Source of the DNA: Bacteroides eggerthii
GTDB taxonomy: Bacteria > Bacteroidota > Bacteroidia > Bacteroidales > Bacteroidaceae
DNA length: 64,000 bases
Assembly (NCBI RefSeq): GCF_025146565.1
Contig: NZ_CP102258.1
Span: 1-64,000, forward strand
Direction: 5' to 3'
Part shown: positions 1 through 8,329 of the stretch, piece by piece
Position numbering within the stretch: the first letter of the stretch is position 1
Layout of the letters: every line of letters starts with the position of its first letter
Translations under genes and position numbers: made by a program
The notes under the pieces: generated by a model
Told to the model about the DNA's origin: nothing
Database searches by the model: none
Seen by the model: only the letters and a program-made list of their open reading frames with translations

Positions 1-1395
1 ATGAGTGAACAGGATCATGTCGGATTGTGGAACCGCTGTCTTGAAATTATCAGAGACAATGTTCCTGAACAGACATATAAAACTTGGTTTCTCCCCATTA
101 TTCCTTTAAAATATGAGGACAAAACGCTTGTTGTACAAGTTCCCAGCCAGTTCTTTTATGAGTTTCTGGAGGATAAATTTGTAGACCTATTGCGTAAGAC
201 TCTTTACAAGGTAATCGGCGAGGGAACAAAGTTGATGTATAATGTCATGGTGGACAAAAGTTCGCGGCCGGAAAAGACCGTAAACTACGAATCCACCCAT
301 CGTACTATCATCCCGCAAAAACCGACGATAGACAAAGCTATCCCGCAGATTCCTGTTCCTGATTTAGACCCACATCTGAATCCGGAATACAACTTCGACA
401 CATTTATTGAAGGATATAGCAATAAGCTTTCTCGCAGTGTTGCAGAGGCAGTGGCACTCAATCCCGCCAAAACGATATTCAACCCGTTGTTCCTATACGG
501 AGCGTCAGGTGTGGGAAAAACCCACCTTGCCAATGCCATCGGTACAAAAATCAAGGAACTATACCCCGAAAAACGGGTATTGTATGTATCCGCACATCTA
601 TTTCAGGTTCAATACACCGATTCCGTACGTAACAACACGACCAACGACTTTATTAACTTCTACCAGACAATTGATATATTGATTATTGATGATATTCAGG
701 AATTCGCAGGTGTTACAAAAACACAAAACACATTCTTCCATATCTTCAATCATCTGCATCAGAACGGCAAACAGCTGATCCTGACCTCCGACCGCGCCCC
801 TGTATTGCTTCAAGGTATGGAAGAGCGCTTGATTACACGCTTCAAATGGGGAATGGTAGCCGAGTTGGAAAAGCCGACCGTAGAATTACGCAAAAACATT
901 CTGCGCAACAAAATACACCGCGACGGTTTGCAATTCCCACCGGAGGTCATTGACTACATAGCCGAGAATGTGGGCAACAGCGTTCGCGACCTGGAAGGTA
1001 TTGTCATCTCCATTATGGCCCATTCCACTATATACAACAAAGAGATCGACCTGGAACTGGCACAACGCATTGTACGCAAGGTTGTGAACTGCGAAAGTAA
1101 GTCCATAACCATTGACGATATCATCACCACTGTATGTAAGCACTTCGGATTGGAGAATGCCGCTATACATACCAAATCGCGCAAACGAGAAGTGGTGCAG
1201 GCGCGGCAGATAGCCATGTATTTAGCGAAAAACCATACCGATTTCTCTACTGCAAAGATCGGCACGCTAATCGGCAACAAAGATCATGCTACCGTATTGC
1301 ATGCCTGCAAAACAATCAAGCAGTTAAAAGAAGTGGATAAATCATTTCGCGCCGAGATCGACGAGATCCAAACAGCCTTGAAAAAAGGGAACTAA
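1..1395 (+). CDS. dnaA: Chromosomal replication initiator DnaA
   Basis: DnaA binds DnaA boxes at oriC in its ATP form, melts the origin and recruits the replicative helicase. The 464-residue protein has the standard order: N-terminal interaction domain (about 1-80), a variable linker, an AAA+ domain with Walker A GASGVGKT at 167-174 and Walker B ILIIDDIQ at 226-233, and a C-terminal helix-turn-helix with the DnaA signature [12 protein letters not shown] at 428-439. Length and motifs are normal for the family. The window begins on its ATG, so the promoter and any neighbouring origin are not visible. It converges on the nitroreductase gene, with a long palindrome between the two stops. Confidence 0.99.
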   Translation: MSEQDHVGLWNRCLEIIRDNVPEQTYKTWFLPIIPLKYEDKTLVVQVPSQFFYEFLEDKFVDLLRKTLYKVIGEGTKLMYNVMVDKSSRPEKTVNYESTHRTIIPQKPTIDKAIPQIPVPDLDPHLNPEYNFDTFIEGYSNKLSRSVAEAVALNPAKTIFNPLFLYGASGVGKTHLANAIGTKIKELYPEKRVLYVSAHLFQVQYTDSVRNNTTNDFINFYQTIDILIIDDIQEFAGVTKTQNTFFHIFNHLHQNGKQLILTSDRAPVLLQGMEERLITRFKWGMVAELEKPTVELRKNILRNKIHRDGLQFPPEVIDYIAENVGNSVRDLEGIVISIMAHSTIYNKEIDLELAQRIVRKVVNCESKSITIDDIITTVCKHFGLENAAIHTKSRKREVVQARQIAMYLAKNHTDFSTAKIGTLIGNKDHATVLHACKTIKQLKEVDKSFRAEIDEIQTALKKGN

Positions 1396-1410
1396 CTCCC
1401 GAATAACAAT

Positions 1411-1475
1411 TATAAGGTATAGAGTATAGTTACATTTGCCTTTCCATATAGCAAGTTCATACTCTATACCTTATA
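1411..1475. terminator. Long palindrome between convergent dnaA and nitroreductase genes
   Basis: Two perfect 16-base arms (TATAAGGTATAGAGTA at 1411-1426 and its reverse complement at 1460-1475) enclose a 33-base loop. It lies between two convergent stops, so it may end transcription from either side, but neither strand has a clear T-run. The overall length (65 bases) is close to the three-unit palindromic repeat at 17290-17364, so it could instead be a short intergenic repeat element. Confidence 0.5.
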
Positions 1476-1500
1476 TATAAATTATACCTAACCTTTCAAT

Positions 1501-2235
1501 CTAAAAGCCCTGTTCTTTCATCACTTTCCAAAGGTTCTCAGACATTGCCTCGCTATCTTTCTTCGTATAACGCACGTCCGTAAACACTTGAGCCAGTGTT
1601 TCCTTATTGTTTTCTATTATAAATCGTATATTTTCCGACAACGACTCTTTGTAAGCATACAAGCGATCAATATCCTCAGATGTATAATCATGATAGATTT
1701 CTTCATGGACAACGGCTTCCAAAGGCAAGCGGTCTACTTGCGCCGGAACCTCAGCAGGCCATCCCACAGTAACGGTAGTAATAGGAAAAACCAATTCGGG
1801 CAGTTCCAGTGCCTCAATAATCATTTGAGGATTATAGGTAGTGGTACCCAAATAGCAAATGCCTAAACCTTTTTCCTCAGCTGCAACACAGAATGTTTGC
1901 GCTGCCAATAAAGCATCAACAGCCCCGGTGACAAACCATTCAAAATTATTATATCCCGGTTCCGCCTTGCGCTGCACACACCATTTGCTGAAACGACGCA
2001 GATCAATGCAAAAAGTAAGAACCACCGGCGCAGTCTGCACCATAGGCTGATTGAAATGCGCCGGCGCCAATTTAGCTTTGCGGTCAGCATCACGAGTTAC
2101 AATTACGCTATAAACCTGCATGTTTCCAACCGTAGAAGCACGACAAGCGGTTTCAAGCAAATCATTTAACAAATCAGAAGAAATATCTTTCTGCTGATAC
2201 TTACGAATTGTTCTCCTTTGTTTTAAGCTTTCCAT
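1501..2235 (-). CDS. Nitroreductase family FMN-dependent oxidoreductase
   Basis: A 244-residue protein of the nitroreductase superfamily, which uses FMN and NAD(P)H to reduce nitroaromatics, quinones or flavins. The start RRTIRKY (about residues 7-13) is the usual FMN-phosphate-binding opening, followed by a nitroreductase core with an NfsA-like 'GLGICYLGTTTYN' stretch. An upstream in-frame ATG at 2280 adds 15 residues that do not look like family sequence; the start at 2235, just before ESLKQRRT, is preferred. The physiological substrate cannot be read from sequence. It is divergent from nrdJ across about 340 bases. Confidence 0.85.
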   Translation of the reverse strand: MESLKQRRTIRKYQQKDISSDLLNDLLETACRASTVGNMQVYSVIVTRDADRKAKLAPAHFNQPMVQTAPVVLTFCIDLRRFSKWCVQRKAEPGYNNFEWFVTGAVDALLAAQTFCVAAEEKGLGICYLGTTTYNPQMIIEALELPELVFPITTVTVGWPAEVPAQVDRLPLEAVVHEEIYHDYTSEDIDRLYAYKESLSENIRFIIENNKETLAQVFTDVRYTKKDSEAMSENLWKVMKEQGF

Positions 2236-2468
2236 TCTTTCTTTTTTTTGCAAATATAGTGAAAGAAACACAGAGTACATGTTTAATAGGCCTAAATATA
2301 TTCTCCCATGTTTTCCAAAAGAATAATTCCATCAAGCAATAAGTTAAGGCACAATTTTCTTTTTGGAAAACTTTTCATTCATCACAAAAAGATATTCTCA
2401 TATAAATCAATCAATTAATAAATTAAATTGGAAAACTTACATACGGTTAATAAAATTCCACCTTTTTA

Positions 2469-2500
2469 TTTTGCTATAATAAAAAACATTCATAGATTTG
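2469..2500 (+). promoter_or_regulatory. Bacteroides-type promoter for nrdJ
   Basis: TTTTG at 2469-2473 and TAGATTTG at 2493-2500 are 19 bases apart, matching the Bacteroides primary sigma consensus TTTG-N19/21-TAnnTTTG. The predicted transcript starts about 70 bases before the nrdJ GTG. The rest of the 341-base divergent region (2236-2576) is AT-rich. I saw no conserved cobalamin-riboswitch B12 box in it, although the downstream enzyme is B12-dependent. Confidence 0.6.
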
Positions 2501-2576
2501 CAATCACATTTGTTAGCGATAAGTACAACTTCTACACATTTACTTATTTACAATTAAATCTAAGAGATATTGCATC

Positions 2577-5062
2577 GTGGAAAAGAAAATTTATTCTTAT
2601 GACGAAGCCTACGAAGAATCTTTACGATACTTTCAAGGTGACGAGCTGGCTGCAAGGGTTTGGGTAAACAAATATGCAGTTAAGGATTCTTTCGGGAATA
2701 TTTACGAAAAGTCTCCGGAAGACATGCACTGGAGAATAGCCAACGAAGTGGCACGCATTGAGGCCAAGTATCCTAACGCACTGAGTTCCGAAGAACTCTT
2801 CGGGTTGTTCAACCACTTCAAATACATCGTTCCGCAAGGAAGTCCGATGACCGGGATCGGTAACAACTATCAGGTGGCTTCCCTTTCCAACTGTTTTGTT
2901 ATAGGTGTGGACGGTGAAGCCGATTCTTATGGCGCCATCTTCAAAGTGGACGAAGAGCAGGTACAACTGATGAAACGCCGCGGCGGAGTAGGACACGACT
3001 TATCACACATCCGCCCAAAAGGTTCTCCGGTAAAAAATTCCGCTTTGACTTCCACCGGACTGGTTCCTTTCATGGAACGCTACTCCAACTCTACTCGTGA
3101 AGTGGCCCAAGACGGTCGTCGGGGTGCGCTCATGTTAAGCGTGTCCATCAAGCATCCGGATTCGGAAGCGTTCATCGATGCAAAAATGACAGAAGGCAAG
3201 GTGACAGGCGCCAATGTTTCCGTCAAACTGACCGATGCATTTATGCAAGCAGCCATTGATGGCAAACCATACGTACAGCAATACCCGATTGACGCCACCG
3301 ATCCTGTATTCAAGAAAGAAATCAATGCCACCGATCTGTGGAAAAAAATTGTGCACAACGCATGGAAGTCCGCCGAACCCGGTGTGCTTTTCTGGGATAC
3401 CATTCTAAAAGAGTCTGTACCCGATTGCTATGCAGACTTGGGTTACCGCACCGTATCCACCAACCCTTGCGGTGAGATACCTTTATGCCCCTACGACTCT
3501 TGCCGCTTGCTGGCTATCAACCTATATTCCTATGTAGTCAATCCGTTCAAGCCGGACGCTTACTTCGATTTCGACCTCTTCAAGAAGCACGTTGCATTGG
3601 CCCAGCGCATCATGGACGATATCATCGATCTGGAGTTGGAAAAGATAGAACGCATCATGGCCAAGATTGATGCCGATCCGGAAAGCGAAGACGTGAAACA
3701 TACTGAAAGCGTATTGTGGCAGAAGATATATAAGAAAAGCGGTCAGGGTCGCCGTACCGGTGTGGGAATCACCGCCGAAGGCGATATGCTTGCAGCACTG
3801 GGATTGCGTTACGGCACTGAAGAAGCGACCGAATTCGCCGAACAAGTGCATAAGACAGTAGCGCTGAGTGCCTACCGCTCGTCTGTGGTAATGGCAAAAG
3901 AGCGTGGTGCTTTTGAAGTTTACGACAGCGAACGTGAGAAGAACAACCCGTTCATCAACCGTTTGCGCGAGGCCGACCCCGAACTGTATGAGGAAATGAA
4001 GAAATACGGCCGTCGTAACATTGCCTGTCTCACCATTGCGCCGACAGGTACAACAAGTTTGATGACACAGACCACTTCCGGCATCGAACCCGTATTCCTG
4101 CCCGTCTACAAACGCCGCCGCAAAGTCAACCCGAACGATTCCAACGTACATATCGACTTTGTCGACGAAACCGGAGACGCTTTTGAAGAATACATCGTAT
4201 TCCACCCCAAATTCGTGACATGGATGGAGGCAGAAGGTTACGACCCAGCCAAACGCTATACGCAAGAAGAAATAGATGCACTGGTTGAGAAGTCACCTTA
4301 TTATAAAGCGACTTCCAACGATGTAGACTGGCTGATGTAACCATTAACCTACCGAACGATGTGGACGAGGAACTGGTAAACCGCCTGTACGTCGAAGCAT
4401 GGAAATCGGGCTGTAAAGGCTGTACGGTGTATCGTGACGGTTCGCGTTCCGGCGTACTCATCTCCACCAAGAGCGACAAGAAAAACGAACTCCCGCCATG
4501 CAAGCCGCCTACGGTTGTCGAGACACGTCCGAAAGTGCTTGAAGCAGACGTTGTGCGTTTCCAGAACAATAAGGAAAAATGGGTGGCATTCGTCGGATTG
4601 CTGGACGGACATCCCTACGAGATATTCACCGGTCTTCAAGATGACGACGAAGGCATCATCCTCCCGAAGAATGTTTCAACAGGACATATCATCAAGAACG
4701 TCGATGAGAACGGGAACAAGCGTTACGACTTCCAGTTTGAGAACAAACGCGGTTACAAGGTCACTATCGAGGGACTGTCCGAGAAATTCAACAAGGAATA
4801 TTGGAATTACGCCAAGCTCATCTCCGGCGTATTGCGTTACCGCATGCCTATCGAGCAGGTAATGAAACTGGTAAGCTCACTCCAGCTGGATAGCGAAAAC
4901 ATCAATACTTGGAAGAACGGTGTGGAACGCGCTCTGAAGAAGTACGTCACAGACGGCACAGAGGCCAAAGGCAAAAAATGCCCGAACTGCGGCAACGAAA
5001 CCCTTGTCTATCAGGAAGGTTGTCTCATCTGCACCACTTGCGGTGCATCCCGCTGCGGATAA
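2577..5062 (+). pseudogene. nrdJ: Adenosylcobalamin-dependent (class II) ribonucleotide reductase, broken by an internal deletion and frameshift
   Basis: Class II ribonucleotide reductase converts ribonucleotides to deoxyribonucleotides using coenzyme B12. The first part (GTG start, 587 codons to TAA at 4338-4340) holds the redox cysteine in LSNCF (C106), the radical-cysteine motif NPCGE (C298, E300) and the phosphate-binding APTGTTSLMTQ stretch (488-498). The second part is in another frame and resumes at 4337 with VTINLPNDVDEE, ending in a cysteine-rich zinc-ribbon-like tail (CPNCG...CTTCG). Family members join these parts with roughly 17-18 residues of the type KVxMQGxxQKWxDHSIS, which are missing here. 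So a deletion of about 50 bases, not a multiple of three, lies at 4334-4340. Both halves together plus the gap give the normal length of about 845. The rest is well preserved, so the break is recent or an assembly error. Confidence 0.88.
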
Positions 5063-5187
5063 TCGGAAGAGCAAACGTTTGCATAGGATTTTAAACGAGA
5101 TAGCAGACAATAGCTGCATGATTATGAAGAATATTTTTTATACTTGCATAATCATTGCAGCTATTGCTATTTCTAAATCTAATATAT

Positions 5188-7878
5188 ATGACCTTATCAT
5201 TTAATATCGAGTACAGAACCAATTGGGGTGAAGAAGTCAGAGTTTCAGGCTCCATCCCGGAACTTGGAAACGGACATCCCTCCAAAGCATTTCCGCTACA
5301 AACCATAGACGGCATCCATTGGGCTGCGGAAGCAGACATTGCAGTGCCGGAAAGCGGATACGTCCTATACAGCTACTATATTTTCCGCGACGGGCACCCT
5401 ATACGTGTCGAGTGGAACAGCCTGCCCCGCACTCTTTACCTCTCCGGAAACTCCAAGAAAACCTACCGGATACAAGATTGCTGGAAGAACCTGCCGGAGC
5501 AGCAATATTTCTACACCTCCGCCTTTACGGAATCCCTTCTGGCACACCGCGAACGCAGTGCTGCTCCTAAGGGGCATAAAAAAGGCCTGCTGATAAAAGC
5601 GTATGCCCCCTGCATCGACAGTGACCACTGTCTGGGCATCTGCGGAAACCAGCCGATCTTCGGAAACTGGAATCCGGACAAGGCCGTACTTATGAGTGAT
5701 GCCAACTTCCCTGAATGGCAAATAGAGGCAGATGCCTCCAAAATCCATTTTCCGTTGGAATACAAATTCATTCTATACAACAAGAAAGAACGCCGCGCCG
5801 TATGCTGGGAAAACAATCCGAACCGGTATATGGCGGACCCGCAAAGCGGTGCAAACGAGACACTGGTTATCGGTGACCGTTATGTATATTTCAACCTTCC
5901 CGTCTGGAAAGGTTCGGGTGTTGCCGTACCCGTATTCTCACTCCGTTCCGAGAAAAGTTTCGGTGTAGGCGATTTCGGCGATTTAAAACGCATGATCGAC
6001 TGGGCCGTCAGCACCCGGCAGAAAGCCGTACAGATTCTGCCGATCAACGACACCACCATGACACATACGTGGACAGACTCCTATCCTTATAACAGCATCT
6101 CCATCTATGCTTTCCACCCGATGTACACAGACTTGAAACAACTGGGTGCATTGAAAGACAAGAAACTTATGGCTGCGTTCAACAAACGTCAGAAGGAACT
6201 GAATGCCCTGCCCTCCGTCGATTATGAGGCAGTCAACAAAACCAAATGGGAATACTTCCACCTCATCTTCAAGCAAGAGGGAGAGAAGGTGCTGGCCTCG
6301 GCAGCCTTCCATGAGTTTTTCGAGTCGAACAAGGAATGGTTACAACCGTATGCCGTTTTCAGCTATCTGCGTGACGCCTATAAAACGCCCAACTTCCGCG
6401 AGTGGCCGAAGTACAGCAGCTACGACATCCAAGAGATAGAGAAACTCTGCCAGCCGGAATCGGCGGATTATCCGCATATCGCCATCTATTATTACATCCA
6501 GTTCAACCTGCACCGGCAGCTACTCGCCGCCACTGAACACGCACGCGCCAACGGCGTCGTACTGAAAGGCGACATCCCCATCGGCATCAGTCGCAACAGC
6601 GTAGAAGCATGGACAGAACCCCATTATTTCAACCTGAACGGACAAGCCGGCGCACCACCCGACGATTTCTCGGTGAATGGACAAAACTGGGGCTTCCCCA
6701 CCTATAACTGGGATGTCATGGAAAAAGACGGTTATGCATGGTGGATGAAGCGCTTCCGCAAAATGGCGGAATACTTCGACGCCTATCGCATCGACCACAT
6801 CCTCGGCTTCTTCCGCATCTGGGAAATCCCGATGCACGCCGTACATGGCCTGCTGGGGCAGTTTGTACCCGCCCTACCCATGACACGTGAAGAGATAGAA
6901 AGCTACGGACTCCCCTTTCGCGATGAGTTCCTGAAACCGTATATACACGAATATTTCCTCGGACAGATGTTCGGTCCGCACACCGACTACGTGAAGCAAA
7001 CCTTCATCGAACCGACGGACACGTGGGAAATCTACCGGATGCGTCCGGAGTTTGACACCCAACGTAAGGTAGAAGCCTACTTTGCCGGCAAGACGGACGA
7101 AGACAGCATTTGGGTGCGCGACGGCTTGTATGCGCTCATCAGCGACGTACTGTTTGTACCCGACCGCCACGACCCGTACAAATATCATCCCCGTATCGGC
7201 GTGCAACACGACTATGTGTACCGCTCCCTGAATGATTGGGAGAAATCGGCCTTCAACCGCCTGTACGACCACTACTACTACCACCGCCACAACGAGTTCT
7301 GGCGCGAGCAAGCCATGAACAAGCTGCCTCAACTGACACAGTCCACCCGAATGTTGGTATGCGGTGAGGACTTGGGTATGATTCCCGATTGCGTGGCATG
7401 GGTGATGAACGATCTGCGTATCCTCTCACTGGAGATACAGCGCATGCCCAAAGACCCCACACAGGAGTTCGGGCATCCGGAGTGGTATCCATACCGCTCA
7501 GTCTGCACCATATCCACCCACGACATGTCCACACTGCGCGGCTGGTGGGAAGAAGACTTTCAGCAAACGCAACGTTACTACAACACGATGCTCGGACACT
7601 ATGGCGCTGCCCCCGCAACTGCCACTCCCGAGCTTTGCGAAGAGGTGGTGCGCAAGCATCTGCAAAGCAACTCCATACTCGCCATCCTCTCCCTGCAAGA
7701 CTGGATGTCCATGGACGGCAAATGGCGCAACCCCAACGCACAGGAAGAGCGCATTAATGTGCCAGCCAACCCACGTCACTACTGGCGCTGGCGCATGCAC
7801 CTGACGCTGGAGCAACTGATGAAAGCCGAAAGCCTGAATGAAAAGATAAAAGAACTTATCGCACAAAACGGACGATAA
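5188..7878 (+). CDS. malQ: 4-alpha-glucanotransferase (amylomaltase, GH77) with N-terminal starch-binding domains
   Basis: Transfers alpha-1,4-glucan segments between malto-oligosaccharides, releasing glucose; acts in cytoplasmic maltodextrin and glycogen metabolism. The 896-residue form is the long type with two CBM20-like beta domains (about 1-110 and 125-235) before the GH77 barrel. Expected catalytic residues are visible: nucleophile D536 in YRIDH, acid/base E727 in CGEDLG and D779 in STHDM. An ATG 33 bases upstream would add a hydrophobic 11-residue extension; the start at 5188 (MTLSFNIEYRT) opens directly on the first CBM20 and is preferred. It follows the broken nrdJ by 125 bases and ends before a hairpin terminator. 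Confidence 0.95.
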   Translation: MTLSFNIEYRTNWGEEVRVSGSIPELGNGHPSKAFPLQTIDGIHWAAEADIAVPESGYVLYSYYIFRDGHPIRVEWNSLPRTLYLSGNSKKTYRIQDCWKNLPEQQYFYTSAFTESLLAHRERSAAPKGHKKGLLIKAYAPCIDSDHCLGICGNQPIFGNWNPDKAVLMSDANFPEWQIEADASKIHFPLEYKFILYNKKERRAVCWENNPNRYMADPQSGANETLVIGDRYVYFNLPVWKGSGVAVPVFSLRSEKSFGVGDFGDLKRMIDWAVSTRQKAVQILPINDTTMTHTWTDSYPYNSISIYAFHPMYTDLKQLGALKDKKLMAAFNKRQKELNALPSVDYEAVNKTKWEYFHLIFKQEGEKVLASAAFHEFFESNKEWLQPYAVFSYLRDAYKTPNFREWPKYSSYDIQEIEKLCQPESADYPHIAIYYYIQFNLHRQLLAATEHARANGVVLKGDIPIGISRNSVEAWTEPHYFNLNGQAGAPPDDFSVNGQNWGFPTYNWDVMEKDGYAWWMKRFRKMAEYFDAYRIDHILGFFRIWEIPMHAVHGLLGQFVPALPMTREEIESYGLPFRDEFLKPYIHEYFLGQMFGPHTDYVKQTFIEPTDTWEIYRMRPEFDTQRKVEAYFAGKTDEDSIWVRDGLYALISDVLFVPDRHDPYKYHPRIGVQHDYVYRSLNDWEKSAFNRLYDHYYYHRHNEFWREQAMNKLPQLTQSTRMLVCGEDLGMIPDCVAWVMNDLRILSLEIQRMPKDPTQEFGHPEWYPYRSVCTISTHDMSTLRGWWEEDFQQTQRYYNTMLGHYGAAPATATPELCEEVVRKHLQSNSILAILSLQDWMSMDGKWRNPNAQEERINVPANPRHYWRWRMHLTLEQLMKAESLNEKIKELIAQNGR

Positions 7879-7908
7879 GACAAGTGCATTTAAACTGATA
7901 ATTAATAA

Positions 7909-7948
7909 GAAAGCGGTGGAAAACTTTTGAGAAGTCTCCACCGCTTTC
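7909..7948 (+). terminator. Terminator after malQ
   Basis: GAAAGCGGTGGA at 7909-7920 pairs perfectly with TCCACCGCTTTC at 7937-7948 across a 16-base loop, about 30 bases after the malQ stop. The T-run is weak. The 12 bases CTCCACCGCTTT of the 3' arm recur at 8011-8022. Confidence 0.6.
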
Positions 7949-7986
7949 CTGTTAATTGTATTCTCCAAGATGCAATTTTCTGTTAT

Positions 7987-8043
7987 TTTTGTATTTTATA
8001 GAATACAAAACTCCACCGCTTTTGTATTTTATAAAAAACAAGA
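7987..8043 (+). repeat. Duplicated AT-rich dyad before a gene remnant
   Basis: A perfect dyad (TTTTGTATT at 7987-7995, AATACAAAA at 8002-8010) is repeated 33 bases on at 8020-8043 with about 20 of 24 positions identical. The 12-base direct repeat CTCCACCGCTTT (7936-7947 and 8011-8022) brackets the first copy. It precedes the remnant at 8052-8150 and may be the remains of that gene's promoter or operator. Confidence 0.4.
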
Positions 8044-8051
8044 CACAGCAA

Positions 8052-8150
8052 CAATTGGCCGGTGTGGAAAAAGGCTACCTGGCATTGAATAATATCGAAG
8101 TGGGCTTCCGTAATGAAATTCCGCTATGGTTATTCGGATTGACGTACTAA
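8052..8150 (+). pseudogene. C-terminal remnant, possibly of a DUF4143-type AAA ATPase
   Basis: An open frame without a start encodes a short tail beginning QLAGVEKGYLALNN and ending IPLWLFGLTY before a stop at 8148-8150. From memory, Bacteroides AAA/DUF4143 ATPases end in a similar IPLWLFG(F/L)xY string, so this looks like the last 30-odd codons of such a gene fused to its upstream region after loss of the body. The match rests on a short motif; it could also be a tail of another family. Confidence 0.4.
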
Positions 8151-8178
8151 ATTGAGAGCTTACAAAGCCAAATCATAT

Positions 8179-8212
8179 AAAAAATTTCCCCGCGTTTCAC
8201 AACGCAGGGAAA
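8179..8212 (-). terminator. Terminator of the surface lipoprotein operon
   Basis: Read on the minus strand, TTTCCC-TGCGTT pairs with AACGC-GGGGAAA around a short loop (plus 8185-8212), followed by a run of six Ts (plus 8179-8184). It lies about 120 bases after the last gene of the minus-strand operon. The 8213-8329 gap also holds a weaker hairpin (GCATGGAAA/TTTCCATGC) and no gene. Confidence 0.75.
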
Positions 8213-8329
8213 ACAAACAAACAAATACAAACAGTATAGCATGGAAACGGAACACTTTCCAACTGTTTTCCATGCAAACTGGATGTTTCTATATATTTCC
8301 GGCAAGCGGCATCCGCCGCATTACCATAG

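Noticed and set aside
2281..2576. Cobalamin riboswitch upstream of nrdJ
   Set aside because: The region is AT-rich and I could not find the conserved B12 box or the expected pairing elements.
2428..2667. 79-codon open frame overlapping the nrdJ start
   Set aside because: It spans the nrdJ promoter and enters nrdJ out of frame; no features support it.
4361..5062. Separate gene starting at ATG 4361
   Set aside because: Similarity to the reductase begins before this ATG, at 4337, so this is the 3' part of the broken nrdJ and not an independent gene.
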